The notes under the pieces are model-generated. The model saw only the letters and a list, made by a program, of their open reading frames with translations, was not told the origin of the DNA and did no database searches. Made by a program: the position numbers and the translations under genes. From contig JAEYRN010000042.1 in assembly GCA_023435565.1 (NCBI GenBank), positions 17,698 through 81,697 of the forward strand: 64,000 nucleotides of DNA. Reading direction: 5' to 3'. Positions 17,101-24,505 of the stretch are shown one piece after another; position 1 is the stretch's first letter; each line of letters starts with the position of its first letter. Origin of the DNA: Bacillota bacterium. GTDB lineage: Bacteria > Bacillota > UBA4882 > UBA8346.

Positions 17101-17308
17101 TGATAACACCGGCGTCAGACTTGCCGGAGAAGCGTTTGAAAGCCGTTTCAAACAGGATCTCCATACCCTTTGTTTTAAAGTTCTCCTCAAAGAACTTTGT
17201 AGCATCAATCTTGCCTTCAATCAAGTCGCTTAGATTTAGGACGTCATCACGCTTGGTGTCAGAGAACACACTATCACGCGGTTTGCACAATACCGAAATG
17301 GTCTGCAT
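14174..17308 (-). CDS. DUF499 AAA+-like ATPase with a chitobiase-C-like domain (COG1483-like)
   Basis: 1044 residues and first gene of the defence operon, with GGTGGGGG upstream of its ATG. Walker A is AMGGGKTHNML (74-84) and Walker B is MLILLDELPPYLV (about 149-161), both in the DUF499 form. A region near 855-910 (FEIRYTTDGSNP, then YSGEI and CRFVLVAVYYK) matches the Ig-like CHB_HEX_C domain seen in many bacterial multidomain proteins. The extreme C-terminus (IRQFTVTISQKD onward) is unassigned. Probably the motor or sensor of the system. Confidence 0.88.
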   Translation of the reverse strand: MQTISVLCKPRDSVFSDTKRDDVLNLSDLIEGKIDATKFFEENFKTKGMEILFETAFKRFSGKSDAGVIKLTQAMGGGKTHNMLALALLAQNPDWRKKLIGSDYDSIGEIKVVAFSGRESDAEFGIWGSIAEQLGRKEFFADHYSPLKAPGESAWVNLLKDQKMLILLDELPPYLVNAKSIEIGKSDLCTVTITALSNLFTAIGKGQLANVCLVFSDLRATYESGSQLLSTSFKELENEANRAALNLEPVALNTDEVYDILRKRLFEQCPSSNSSAVNEIAVAYKEALVSAGKSGLTGHTGDSVYLGIKDSYPFHPSIKELYARFKENPGFQQTRGLIKLMRQVVRGFYESGSAEKKNLINVFDVDLNERNMLSLIKQIKPSLETAISHDIAQGGKAVAEVIDEQNDEKKERYAQDVAKLLLMSSLNETPNGVLGLTESDILGFLCEPGVDLNSFKKAIDEIVSQCWYLKTDNRGRLYFQNTKNMVAEMNTLVDSYSNESAKKELRKFLEANFDPKLKKCYEQLYILPAIDEIHIDQNKISLVIFEPYAGTGLHPDLQSFYDNCAYKNRVLFLSGQRNVMEKLYANAKRLTAIRQILANMKAEHIPESDQQYIEAERQQDKATTALLQTIRETFITIYYPSKNGLSRDDFKLEFVGNKFDGEDQIIKVLKEAMKFEDFQSEELFIDALRKKAEVRIFTQKEMPWSQIIERAATEPSWQWYHPKQMDELKKKCLNSDTWREIGGYIVKGPFEKEPTDVIVEQTDYNEQTGEFTLKVKPVRGDRVYYDFGAEPTKASSEVQQQTLMLKEPSAYFVCFDTNGGENPHPTGKAKKWLGSVPLKREQRLNADGNNVLMLKTHKDFEIRYTTDGSNPKESGGLYSGEIVLPADCRFVLVAVYYKDTLVKEDTINVSAAQPKKKVEIKDEAPLEYTLNSQKKCGDTEQAYAEFAKLKQLPGTFIRQFTVTISQKDNLDNYMEITTAKVPWDTNNLQSMVDLIRETAFSGKEVEVEFEYKTILFTTGAAFKQWVEVNKLDAAELGKKGAIKQ

Positions 17309-17354
17309 ATCTTTACCCCCACCAATTGATATAATTCGATAACGATGATTTTAC

Positions 17355-17545
17355 TTATACCTGAGGTGTCTCATTCGGAATCGGTTTCATGATGTAACCA
17401 ATATCACATTCAAGTGTTTTGCATATTTCTACTAGGACACTCATGCTTAGGGTTTCGACTTTAGGCAGCTTTGTTAATTGAAACTCAACTTACTCCTGCC
17501 GCATTAATTAACTTCCATGCTAAACCTACTTTACTTTGTATTGAT
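17355..17545 (-). pseudogene. degraded XRE-family regulator
   Basis: Two frames on the minus strand together make a small XRE repressor. SKVGLAWKLINAAGVS ends in TGA, and then, shifted, LTKLPKVETLSMSVLVEIC, CDIGYIMKPIPNE and a stop at 17,355-17,357. The second half has the 'LakL.kge.vsm.vL..Ic..L.CdigdIme' ending of small HTH_26-type regulators. A frameshift and stop break it. It lies just upstream of the DUF499 operon, so it may be the relic of its regulator. Confidence 0.7.
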
Positions 17546-17736
17546 AATTTTTTCGATAAAAAGAGATTAACTCCTTTATTATAACTGCTTATTCAAGCAA
17601 AACCAGATTGATTTAAACTAAAACGGTCAGGATTGCAATACCCCGCTTATAGTCTTAAATTATCACCTTATTACACTCCCTTGTACAAAACTTCTTTACA
17701 ATCCTAACATACCACTTTAACCTCTCAAATGATCCC

Positions 17737-18398
17737 TTATCCAAAGCCCGGTTGTCCCGTAATCATCGACGAAAAAAATACCGGAACCCTTCGTTCATTA
17801 AGTTGCACCAAATATGTACCAAGCTTATCATCAAAAAATAAACACCCTGCCCATTTATCTCGTAAAATTTTCGAAGCCCCGGCATTAATCACCACAATAA
17901 TCACCGGTTCAACATCAGCTATCAACTTCAATGATAACTTAAGCTGTTCCTCGGCAAACTTAGTCAAAACAGCTCCCTGTCCATCCTTAAAAATCCTTTC
18001 ATTTAACTGATGCTGATCTGTCACCCGTTGAAAAAAGAGATCGATATGTTCCCACTCTAATTCGACAAACTGAGCAATTTCTTTAATAGGTTTGAAATAT
18101 CTATCATATTTCCCTCGCGCCAACATTTCAATTTTAATTGCTTTTTCGAAATCAAAGCTCTTTCGATTTTTCCAGGCATAAAATTCGTGTGGATTTAGTC
18201 CGGAAAATTCTGTGTCTTGAAACAATTTAGCGAAACTTGCTCACTGAATGAAGGGTTCAGCCCGTTGAACAAAAGTGCATTATGTTTAAGTGGTCCATAA
18301 AATAAAGGCATAATAGCATTATTGTCATCTTGGTAATGACTTTCCCATAAATTAAGAAGGTTTTGGTTAAGGTTATCTTCAATAAACAAGGTTTTCAC
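17737..18398 (-). pseudogene. UDG-fold-like protein gene split by a frameshift
   Basis: The N-terminal frame (18,398 down to 18,195) reads MKTLFIEDNLNQNLLNLWE, then LLFNGLNPSFSEQ and stops. The second frame (from about 18,225) continues FSGLNPHEFYAWKNRKSF and ends MITGQPGFG at 17,737. GLNPS followed by a late VIIVVINAGASKI strand resembles uracil-DNA-glycosylase-superfamily proteins, whose motif is G(I/L)NPS. One base change restoring frame near 18,200-18,225 would rejoin them. The C-terminus also looks short. Probably inactive, unless the shift is a sequencing error. Confidence 0.6.
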
Positions 18399-18464
18399 TC
18401 CAATTTTTACTCAATAAATCCTGCCCATCCCTTAATCCTATGATTTCCGGTTCAGACAATGGTT

Positions 18465-19013
18465 TTAATACTCATTAACCCTCGTCTCTAATTTACAATT
18501 TTCATCCCAATACCCTAATAATTCAGTCAATCTTCCTTTTCCCCAATTCTCCGTTTGCCGCTTATCAAACCAGCTTAAGTCATTTTCAGATTCCCGAATA
18601 AATGCGGCATAAAGTTTTGTATCAGGATAAGCTTTAAAGTATTCATAAAGTTTCTTCTTATCGTCAAAAAACGGCTGGTCTACACTTGCATTCTTATACT
18701 TGAACTCAATTATAGCAAGCTCCGACTCTACAGATTTTGATAAATGCTTCCCTAATCTCTCAGGTGCCGGTATCATTAGAACGATTGCAATATCAGCTTT
18801 CTTACCGATAGAAAGATGGTATTCGGGGTAAATTCGTACCCGGTGATTTTTGAACCAACCATCTCCCAACCTAGTTCGTAAATGATAATAAAAAGCACAT
18901 TTTAATGAATCCTCAAGTAATAAACAATCATTTTTATTATCAATTGATATATCTTCTTTCCATATTTGTTTAATAGTTTCATCTAATTTTGCCAATAAAT
19001 CAATTTTAGTCAT
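18465..19013 (-). CDS. PD-(D/E)XK-like nuclease-fold protein A
   Basis: 182 residues. DSLKCAFYYHLRTRLGDGW is followed by YHLSIGKKADIAIVLM and ELAIIEFKYKNASVD: the D...E-x-K core (D in ADIAIV; E and K in IEFKYK) of the PD-(D/E)XK fold. The 19075 gene has the same plan (YYHLR, then EPDLLIV, then VLELKCI), so the two look like tandem relatives. No family name recalled. Probable DNA-acting or structural nuclease fold in the defence island. Confidence 0.6.
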   Translation of the reverse strand: MTKIDLLAKLDETIKQIWKEDISIDNKNDCLLLEDSLKCAFYYHLRTRLGDGWFKNHRVRIYPEYHLSIGKKADIAIVLMIPAPERLGKHLSKSVESELAIIEFKYKNASVDQPFFDDKKKLYEYFKAYPDTKLYAAFIRESENDLSWFDKRQTENWGKGRLTELLGYWDENCKLETRVNEY

Positions 19014-19074
19014 ATTTATTTCCCCCTATCAATCTTCACTTAAAACACCTGTATCACTTGTATAAATAAACCTT

Positions 19075-19662
19075 TTAGCTTTGGTAGGGTTCCAATTTAA
19101 AGGAATTTTCAATATCTTCATCAGTTTTCGCCCATAAAATCCAAAAGTTTGTCATTGGTTGTTCCTCAATCCGCCCTTTGACAAGTTTTTCAATATCATC
19201 TCCTTTAGAGATTGCAACAAAAGCATAATTAGTCTCTTTGGTAATAAGACAGATTCTTTTATCATCTAAATCTTGTTTGTCCGGATTAAAATATGGTTTT
19301 AACTCTAGGTTATTCGCCTGTGCTTTTTTTGCCATTTTCAATAATTTATCTAAATCATCCCTGTAATTTTTATATGTAAGGCTGTTCCAAGGAATACACT
19401 TCAACTCCAGCACAAAATCAATACTTACTCCGTCTGGGTTTACAATCAACAAATCCGGTTCCTGATAATCAATGCTTTTTTCTTTGTGAACAATGGAAAT
19501 TACCCGTTCTCCCGACGAGAGATGGCGCAGGTGATAATATAACGCAGCCTGAAGATTACTTTCGTATTGAATAAGCCCATCCAGATAATCCTGCTTAACT
19601 CCCTGTTCCCAAGCTATACGTAATAAATCAGTAGAAGGCATCATACGGTTATGTGAACACAT
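19075..19662 (-). CDS. PD-(D/E)XK-like nuclease-fold protein B
   Basis: 195 residues from ATG 19,662, chosen because AAAGGAAGTG precedes it by 8 bases; an in-frame ATG at 19,698 lacks a ribosome-binding site. The segment ESNLQAALYYHLRHLSSGE is shared in layout with protein A. The core is EPDLLIVN...FVLELKCIPW, giving D and E-x-K. Same strand and spacing as its neighbours. Function unknown beyond the predicted fold. Confidence 0.6.
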   Translation of the reverse strand: MCSHNRMMPSTDLLRIAWEQGVKQDYLDGLIQYESNLQAALYYHLRHLSSGERVISIVHKEKSIDYQEPDLLIVNPDGVSIDFVLELKCIPWNSLTYKNYRDDLDKLLKMAKKAQANNLELKPYFNPDKQDLDDKRICLITKETNYAFVAISKGDDIEKLVKGRIEEQPMTNFWILWAKTDEDIENSFKLEPYQS

Positions 19663-19764
19663 CGGAAAATCACTTCCTTTTTTAAACTTAAAAGCCATAT
19701 AATTCTCAAAAAAAAAATTAAAGGCCTAAACTTAAAAAACTCAGAATCATGAACTCGAATTTTT

Positions 19765-20799
19765 TTATAATCCATATCTATCTTTTAAATACTCAGCTAA
19801 CAATATTGCAATGCTATCCGAACTACTTCCAATCCCCTCCGCAATCTCTTCAACCGTCACCCGCCTCAACTCCGGCACATATCTTAAAACCTTATTCCAT
19901 ACCTCAACCACATTCTCTCCTAATCCGTTTAACTCCGTAGAAATCTCCAATAACAAGCTGTTTCCCTTAAACGATACCAAGGCCACATCCACTACATCCA
20001 CTGGATCCACTTTCCGTAAATATGCCGCCAACAAAAATTGGCGCATCAATTGATAAAACGGTCCCCGGAAAGGGCATCCGGACAAACTCCCCGATACCTG
20101 AAGGTTAATTCCCGCCTCTTGCATTCGCTCCCAATAATGACGATCATTCTTTCCTTGAGTCAGATAACATTTACCAACAAAATTATCATTTTTTATTTGC
20201 ATTCGGTCGCATTGTCCATTGTCAATATTCCCTTTTGACACATACCCACCACAACCGCCAAAGCTACGCTCCGTATACTTCCATTCCACTAATGTTAAAA
20301 TCTTATTAGTTTCATTCCGCCACCAGATCGCCACATCAATACTGGTCCGGTTTTGCCCGCGCTTTCCCCCGGCATGCTCACCCAGCCATTCGGTAGCCTT
20401 GGCATCGCCCGTATATTCAAACTCAATGGTATCCACTTCTGTAACACCCGGTAATAACGATTTCAATGCTTTAATCGCCAACTCCGGATTGTTTTTCAGC
20501 GGAAACATCACATTAAAACAAGCCACTTGCGAACTTCTTAAGTTTAACGCCTCGGAGTGAATCGCAATATCGTTTTTATCACAATAATCAATAACTTCTT
20601 TAGCAATCGGAGGATAAAAAACCTTATCCAAATGACCTTTGGGCAGGATATGAGGGTAATGGTAATTCGGATTCTTACTCCAAGCCCCATCCGGTAGTCC
20701 CGGCCAGTGTTTCTCTTTATATTCGATCTGCCTTATAGTTTCCTGTTGTTCAAAACTATTTAACCTTTTAAACCAGTCGCTCTTGTGATACATAAACAT
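19765..20799 (-). CDS. putative restriction endonuclease (PGN_0703-like, PD-(D/E)XK fold)
   Basis: About 344 residues. The start is taken as the ATG at 20,799, which shares bases with the upstream gene's stop (TGATG); a GTG at 20,802 is also possible. SIDVAIWWRNETNKILTLVEWKYTERSF holds the nuclease core (D, then E-x-K). The later CPFRGPFYQLMRQFLLAAYL is, from memory, typical of the PGN_0703 family of putative restriction endonucleases. Translation is coupled to the 68-residue gene. No cognate methyltransferase is adjacent. Confidence 0.6.
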   Translation of the reverse strand: MFMYHKSDWFKRLNSFEQQETIRQIEYKEKHWPGLPDGAWSKNPNYHYPHILPKGHLDKVFYPPIAKEVIDYCDKNDIAIHSEALNLRSSQVACFNVMFPLKNNPELAIKALKSLLPGVTEVDTIEFEYTGDAKATEWLGEHAGGKRGQNRTSIDVAIWWRNETNKILTLVEWKYTERSFGGCGGYVSKGNIDNGQCDRMQIKNDNFVGKCYLTQGKNDRHYWERMQEAGINLQVSGSLSGCPFRGPFYQLMRQFLLAAYLRKVDPVDVVDVALVSFKGNSLLLEISTELNGLGENVVEVWNKVLRYVPELRRVTVEEIAEGIGSSSDSIAILLAEYLKDRYGL

Positions 20800-21005
20800 C
20801 ACCTAACCACAATTTGATGCCCCTCAACCTGATCAATTTGCCAAATGCTCTTGACCGACATTCGCCCTGGAGCCCTTTTCTGGATTAACGTTTCCGCCTT
20901 ACGATTTGCCTCCTCACGATTCTCAGCCACTATCAAGTCAAAATCCTGGTAACTATTCCCTGGTTCCTGAAATTTTAAAATCAACCCAAAAAGATGCAAC
21001 ATCAT
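20799..21005 (-). CDS. small protein coupled to the putative restriction endonuclease
   Basis: 68 residues: MMLHLFGLILKFQEPGN, then DFDLIVAENREEANRKAETLI and a basic tail. Looks like a small beta-alpha domain. The DFDLIVAEN...A...A segment is reminiscent of proteins that take up surface-exposed or DNA-mimic roles, but no family is recognised. Its stop overlaps the nuclease start, so it is probably a functional partner. Confidence 0.5.
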   Translation of the reverse strand: MMLHLFGLILKFQEPGNSYQDFDLIVAENREEANRKAETLIQKRAPGRMSVKSIWQIDQVEGHQIVVR

Positions 21006-21141
21006 ATCTCACCACATTTCTATAATCTCTACTAAAACATTAACTTATATCTTTCAAATATGGATCGACGTTAATAATCCAAATCCCGCGCTTCCATCCG
21101 AAAATATAAATTCACGATTTTTTATATTTTAAATCATAACA

Positions 21142-21178
21142 AACCCGACTGACTAAGGTTAGTCAGAGAACGCGGGTT
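21142..21178 (-). terminator. nested hairpin after the WYL regulator
   Basis: Outer stem acccg/cgggt encloses an inner stem ctgacta/tagtcag, so on the minus strand it follows the WYL gene stop by 10 bases. The trailing T run is short, so this may be a terminator or a structured boundary. Confidence 0.5.
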
Positions 21179-21187
21179 CGGACTAAA

Positions 21188-22132
21188 CTAATACCTACTA
21201 CATCCTGCCTTCAATTCTTTTATAACAATCTCCCGCAACTCAACCGGCTCCAAAACTTCCGCTTCCCCGCCAAAAGTCAATACCCAACGGCAAATCGGCC
21301 TTAAACCGCAAGCCCGGGCTGTAAAGATCACCGAATCATCCGGACCATTCTCAATGATTTGATCGGGATGAAACTGAGTTTCCCGGACAAAACGCGCTGC
21401 ATCCCCCCGAAAGAGGACTTTAAAGACATATTCCTCACCCAATTCAATACCCCAGGCTATATTCCAATGAGGTTTACGGTAATCTTCAGCAGGATTTTTA
21501 AACTTTTCCGTCAATAAATTGATATGTTTAATCCGATCCACTCGAAAAAGCCGTTCTTCACCTCTCCAGTGGCAATAAGCCACCAGATACCAAAAGCCGT
21601 CTTTATAGGCCATATGGTATGGATCAATCACTCGCCGGTTGGTATCATCCCGGTCAAAACTGTAGTATTCGATATCCACCGATTTGGATTCCCTCATTGA
21701 CTGATTTAAGATCCGAAACATATCGGCCTTCCCGGAATAATCGGCGGCTGGTCCCTGTGCTACATCCACTCTAGGATCAATATTTTCGATTCCATGGCGT
21801 AAGCTGGGCGGTAATAATGCTAACAGCTTCTCCTTTACCCTTTTAACGGGAAAAAGCGCCCTCTGCCGCTCCATGAGTTTCAATCCATAGAGTAACGAAA
21901 GCGCTTCATCAAGGGAAAATGATATATTTTGTAATAAAACATCAGTCATAAATCGGTAGCCGTTTTCGCTATGTATCGGTAACCCGGCATAATCAAGCAC
22001 TTGTAAGTCCCGAAAGAGCTGCCGTGTTCCAATTCCGCATTCATTAGCCAATTCCTCTGCAGTTAATCCCGGACGGTTCTGAATCACGGTAATCATTTTA
22101 ATTAAACGAGGCAGACGATCTCCTTTAGGCAC
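21188..22132 (-). CDS. WYL-domain transcriptional regulator
   Basis: About 314 residues from GTG 22,132, with GGAGGG six bases upstream; the longer frame to 22,198 is not needed. The N-terminal winged HTH (HTH_11: IQNRPGLTAEELANECGIGT plus QLFRDLQVLDYAGLPI) is followed by a WYL domain (VDPYHMAYKDGFWYLVAYCH) and a WCX C-terminal part. WYL proteins bind nucleic-acid-type ligands and often regulate defence loci. It is upstream of the nuclease genes on the same strand and may control them. That link is inference. Confidence 0.85.
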   Translation of the reverse strand: MPKGDRLPRLIKMITVIQNRPGLTAEELANECGIGTRQLFRDLQVLDYAGLPIHSENGYRFMTDVLLQNISFSLDEALSLLYGLKLMERQRALFPVKRVKEKLLALLPPSLRHGIENIDPRVDVAQGPAADYSGKADMFRILNQSMRESKSVDIEYYSFDRDDTNRRVIDPYHMAYKDGFWYLVAYCHWRGEERLFRVDRIKHINLLTEKFKNPAEDYRKPHWNIAWGIELGEEYVFKVLFRGDAARFVRETQFHPDQIIENGPDDSVIFTARACGLRPICRWVLTFGGEAEVLEPVELREIVIKELKAGCSRY

Positions 22133-22208
22133 GAATATCCCTCCATGGTATGTCACATAAAGTATAGTTCCAGATAAATATGGGATATCCTGCCACATAA
22201 AAAGTTTA

Positions 22209-22232
22209 AAGGGTAAAGTGTAAAGGGTAAAA
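22209..22232. repeat. S23 cassette 1, left boundary tract
   Basis: aaagggtaaagtgtaaaggg, a stuttering tract whose reverse complement recurs in near-identical form at 22,711-22,741 on the other side of S23 gene 1. Confidence 0.65.
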
Positions 22233-22267
22233 ATTTTTTTGAACTACCAAGACATAGGTTTTAAGAT

Positions 22268-22633
22268 TTATAGAGTATTTCGTTTGGCTTTTAATTTCTT
22301 TACTATTGATGTTAAAATTACAGTTAACTCTTTACATTCATTAAATATTGTTGCTAATTTATTTTCAGCGACTATATTCGTAGCGGCAAGCAATCTCAAC
22401 CAATATTGTGTCTCCTGAGCTTCTTTACATGCAATACTATATTTAGCCAGAAAATCAGCTTCACTCTGGCTTGCTTGCCCTTCTTGGACATTCGCACCTA
22501 TCGAAGTACCGGAACGCAGTAACTGGTTAGATAACGTTCTCGAAACTCCCTGTTTTTCATCATCAAGTAATCGGCAAAGATTTACAATTCGAACTGCAAA
22601 TGCAAAAGATCGTTCTGGTAAATCATTCTTCAT
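22268..22633 (-). CDS. four-helix-bundle protein (S23/bAvd family), copy 1
   Basis: About 121 residues from ATG 22,633, with GGAG nine bases upstream; the start aligns with copy 2 (M-K-x-DLPER). Core: LRSGTSIGANVQEGQASQSE then ADFLAKYSIACKEAQETQYW. This is the four-helix-bundle family (TIGR02436) first seen in 23S rRNA intervening sequences and related to bAvd of diversity-generating retroelements. No rRNA or reverse transcriptase is nearby. Flanked by inverted aaagggtaaa tracts. Biological role unknown. Confidence 0.88.
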   Translation of the reverse strand: MKNDLPERSFAFAVRIVNLCRLLDDEKQGVSRTLSNQLLRSGTSIGANVQEGQASQSEADFLAKYSIACKEAQETQYWLRLLAATNIVAENKLATIFNECKELTVILTSIVKKLKAKRNTL

Positions 22634-22710
22634 TTTTTTTAATCTCCATTTTTTATCAAGCTTTTCCTTTTTCATTCTCCATTTTGTAAAATTTTCCTTT
22701 CCGAATTTAT

Positions 22711-22741
22711 TTTACCCTTTACCCTTTTCACTTTACCCTTT
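22711..22741. repeat. S23 cassette 1, right boundary tract
   Basis: tttaccctttacccttttca and ctttaccctt: the inverted counterpart of the tract at 22,209-22,232. Confidence 0.65.
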
Positions 22742-22759
22742 CGAAAATTTAAACACATG

Positions 22760-22788
22760 AAAAAACCCGCAACTTCCGCTGCGGGTTT
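22760..22788 (-). terminator. terminator following the tRNA-Ala 3' fragment at 22,801
   Basis: On the minus strand aaacccgcag...ttgcgggttttttc forms a strong stem with a T run, 12 bases after the truncated tRNA. It probably once terminated a full tRNA transcript. Confidence 0.7.
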
Positions 22789-22800
22789 AAATTTTCGATA

Positions 22801-22832
22801 TGGTGGACCTGAAGGGAATCGAACCCCTGACC
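22801..22832 (-). repeat. 32-bp tRNA-Ala 3'-end fragment (old attachment-site scar)
   Basis: Identical to the last 32 bases of the tRNA-Ala at 39,335 (T arm, acceptor strand and CCA) except one T-arm base. It is cut off at the sequence joining the left boundary tract of S23 cassette 2. Best read as a remnant of an integration event at this tRNA that later received an S23 cassette. Confidence 0.75.
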
Positions 22833-22840
22833 GGGAAAAG

Positions 22841-22872
22841 AAAAGTGTGAAGAGTGAAGTTTGAAGGGTGAA
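22841..22872. repeat. S23 cassette 2, left boundary tract
   Basis: aaaagtgtgaagagtgaagt then ttgaagggtgaaa. Reverse-complement words recur at 23,328-23,357 and also, without a gene, at 7501-7526. Confidence 0.65.
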
Positions 22873-22883
22873 ATAAAGCCTTA

Positions 22884-23240
22884 TTAAGCCTTCTTAGCTT
22901 TAAGTTTCTTTACTATAACAGTCAAAATTGCTACTAATTCATTACATTCTTTAGTTTGATCTTTGACTTGTTCCTCTGATATTAAGTTTGTTGCTACCAA
23001 CAACCTTAACCAATAATGTGTCTCTCTCGCTTCTTTACATGCAATATTGTACTTGGCTAAAAAATCTGCTTCACTTTGACTTGACTGTCCTTCCTGGACA
23101 TTAGCTCCAACCGACGTTCCTGACCTTAATAATTGGTTCACTAACGTTTTAGACACTCCAGATTTTTCATCCAAAACCTTACATAACTTAACTATTTGGA
23201 CTGCAAACTCAAACGTCCGCTCCGGCAAATCCGATTTCAT
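22884..23240 (-). CDS. four-helix-bundle protein (S23/bAvd family), copy 2
   Basis: 118 residues starting MKSDLPERTFEFAVQIVKLC, with RSGTSVGANVQEGQSSQSE and ADFLAKYNIACKEARETHYW. Highly similar to copy 1 (same motifs, same length) but with a different pair of boundary tracts. Located between two tRNA-Ala 3' fragments. Role unknown. Confidence 0.88.
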   Translation of the reverse strand: MKSDLPERTFEFAVQIVKLCKVLDEKSGVSKTLVNQLLRSGTSVGANVQEGQSSQSEADFLAKYNIACKEARETHYWLRLLVATNLISEEQVKDQTKECNELVAILTVIVKKLKAKKA

Positions 23241-23327
23241 CTATTCGCCTTCCCATTCCCAATAAATTCCTTTTAGAAAGATTCTTTATACTTCTGACTT
23301 TTCCTCTATTTTTTATTTTGAATTTTT

Positions 23328-23357
23328 TCAAACTTCACCCTTCACTCTTCAAACTTC
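23328..23357. repeat. S23 cassette 2, right boundary tract
   Basis: ttcaaacttcacccttcact then cttcaaacttcc: the inverted counterpart of 22,841-22,872. Confidence 0.65.
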
Positions 23358-23374
23358 CAAAAAAGTCAACAAAA

Positions 23375-23400
23375 AAACTCGCTGAAAAAAGCGAGTTTTA
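23375..23400 (-). terminator. terminator following the tRNA-Ala 3' part at the left attachment site
   Basis: Minus strand: aaaactcgc...gcgagttttttt with a T run, enclosed in an outer inverted repeat aaaagtcaac/gttgactttt. It probably belongs to the tRNA as it was before integration. Confidence 0.7.
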
Positions 23401-23412
23401 AGTTGACTTTTT

Positions 23413-23457
23413 TGGTGGACCTGAAGGGAATCGAACCCTTGACCTCTTGAATGCCAT
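23413..23457 (-). repeat. left attachment site: 45-bp repeat of the tRNA-Ala 3' part
   Basis: 45 bases identical to 39,335-39,379, from the anticodon GGC region through CCA. Together the two copies bound a 15.9-kb segment with an integrase gene at its right end, the classical product of tyrosine-recombinase insertion into a tRNA 3' half. Confidence 0.9.
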
Positions 23458-23499
23458 ATACATGATTAACTTTTAAACTAATATAACCTATTATTACCT

Positions 23500-23538
23500 A
23501 ACAAAGAAAACGCCTGAAAAACGGGAGTTTTCTTTGTT
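23500..23538. terminator. bidirectional hairpin at the left end of the element
   Basis: acaaagaaaacgcc / ggagttttctttgt pair around tgaaaaacg, with A and T runs on the two sides. It insulates the element from the tRNA side. Confidence 0.65.
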
Positions 23539-23612
23539 TTATTATTACATATTTTCCCTAATTAATTAATTTAGTTTTACCTATTCCTATCTTTATTGCA
23601 CACAAAAACGCA

Positions 23613-24362
23613 CTAAGGAATGTTTATTTCAGTATGCTCCTCATTGGTTTCATCATTAGCCTCTTGGAATTCGCCTGGAATAAATGTTTTAGTTAAAATT
23701 ACTGTTTTCTCTGTCCCGTCCAATGATTTAATTGAAAGCTTAATAGTGCTTCCTATGGGTCCATCCAGATATGATAAAAATTCTTGATGTCTCAAAGTGG
23801 AAGTTTTAATATCATTAATCATTAAAATAAGATCACCTTTTACAAGCCCTTCTTTTTCGGCACTACTATTATTGGTGATTTCAAAAATTTCAAAAGCGCG
23901 GTTCTTTTTCTTTTCAGGTACAGCTATGCCATAAATTGTGTAACCGTTAAATTTTCCTTTTACGCCATTTAAATAGGTTTGCCAAGAAGCATGAGTAATA
24001 GGAGTGTAATGTTCAAAGCCACTGTTTGGGTTTGTAACTGCTTTAACTTCTAAGGTTATTTTAACATTATTATTAATTGATACTATATTAAATGTTGCTC
24101 TTAACTCAGGTGTTCTATTGAAATTAGAACCTAGAAAGATTTGAGCCATTGAATTATCCATGTCTTTTCTGAAACTAAGTTGATATTCATTTATAGTTAA
24201 AACTGAATAACCCCATGAAATTAAGTCATTAATAATAATATCAACAACCTGCTTTTTATCGGCATCATTGATTTCGGTGGTAAAAAGATTTGTGGCAAAA
24301 GAATTTGAAACTATAATAAAAACTAACATTATCGCAATAATTAGCTGTAAATACTTTTTCAT
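23613..24362 (-). CDS. secreted PDZ-domain protein
   Basis: 249 residues. N-terminal signal peptide (MKKYLQLIIAIMLVFIIV, then ...NSFA). The middle region is not recognised. The PDZ domain at about 155-225 (IFEITNNSSAEKEGLVKGD, then LILMINDIKT and GPIGSTIKLSIK) is of the kind found in HtrA/CtpA-type proteins, but no protease domain is present. The C-terminus is acidic. Likely exported or anchored. The ligand is unknown. Leftmost gene of the element, transcribed toward the tRNA fragment. Confidence 0.75.
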   Translation of the reverse strand: MKKYLQLIIAIMLVFIIVSNSFATNLFTTEINDADKKQVVDIIINDLISWGYSVLTINEYQLSFRKDMDNSMAQIFLGSNFNRTPELRATFNIVSINNNVKITLEVKAVTNPNSGFEHYTPITHASWQTYLNGVKGKFNGYTIYGIAVPEKKKNRAFEIFEITNNSSAEKEGLVKGDLILMINDIKTSTLRHQEFLSYLDGPIGSTIKLSIKSLDGTEKTVILTKTFIPGEFQEANDETNEEHTEINIP

Positions 24363-24505
24363 TTATAATGCAGTCCTCCCTTGAATTTTTATTAATGTAA
24401 AAATATTCTTCACAGAAACAAAAAAACCTCCCAAATCAAGGAAGGTGTTGCCAAAAAATAACTGTCTGTTTAAAATCGGTTTTTTATTATTCTAATTTTA
24501 ACTAA

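Noticed and set aside
8044..17308. BREX or DISARM system
   Set aside because: No pglZ, brxC or drmA/B/C-type genes. The families are DUF499, DUF3780, DUF1156 and PLD/SNF2, which form their own group.
22268..23240. S23 genes as part of a split 23S rRNA gene
   Set aside because: No rRNA sequence lies near any of the three copies.
22268..23240. Diversity-generating retroelement using the bAvd-like proteins
   Set aside because: No reverse transcriptase gene or template/variable repeat pair is seen.
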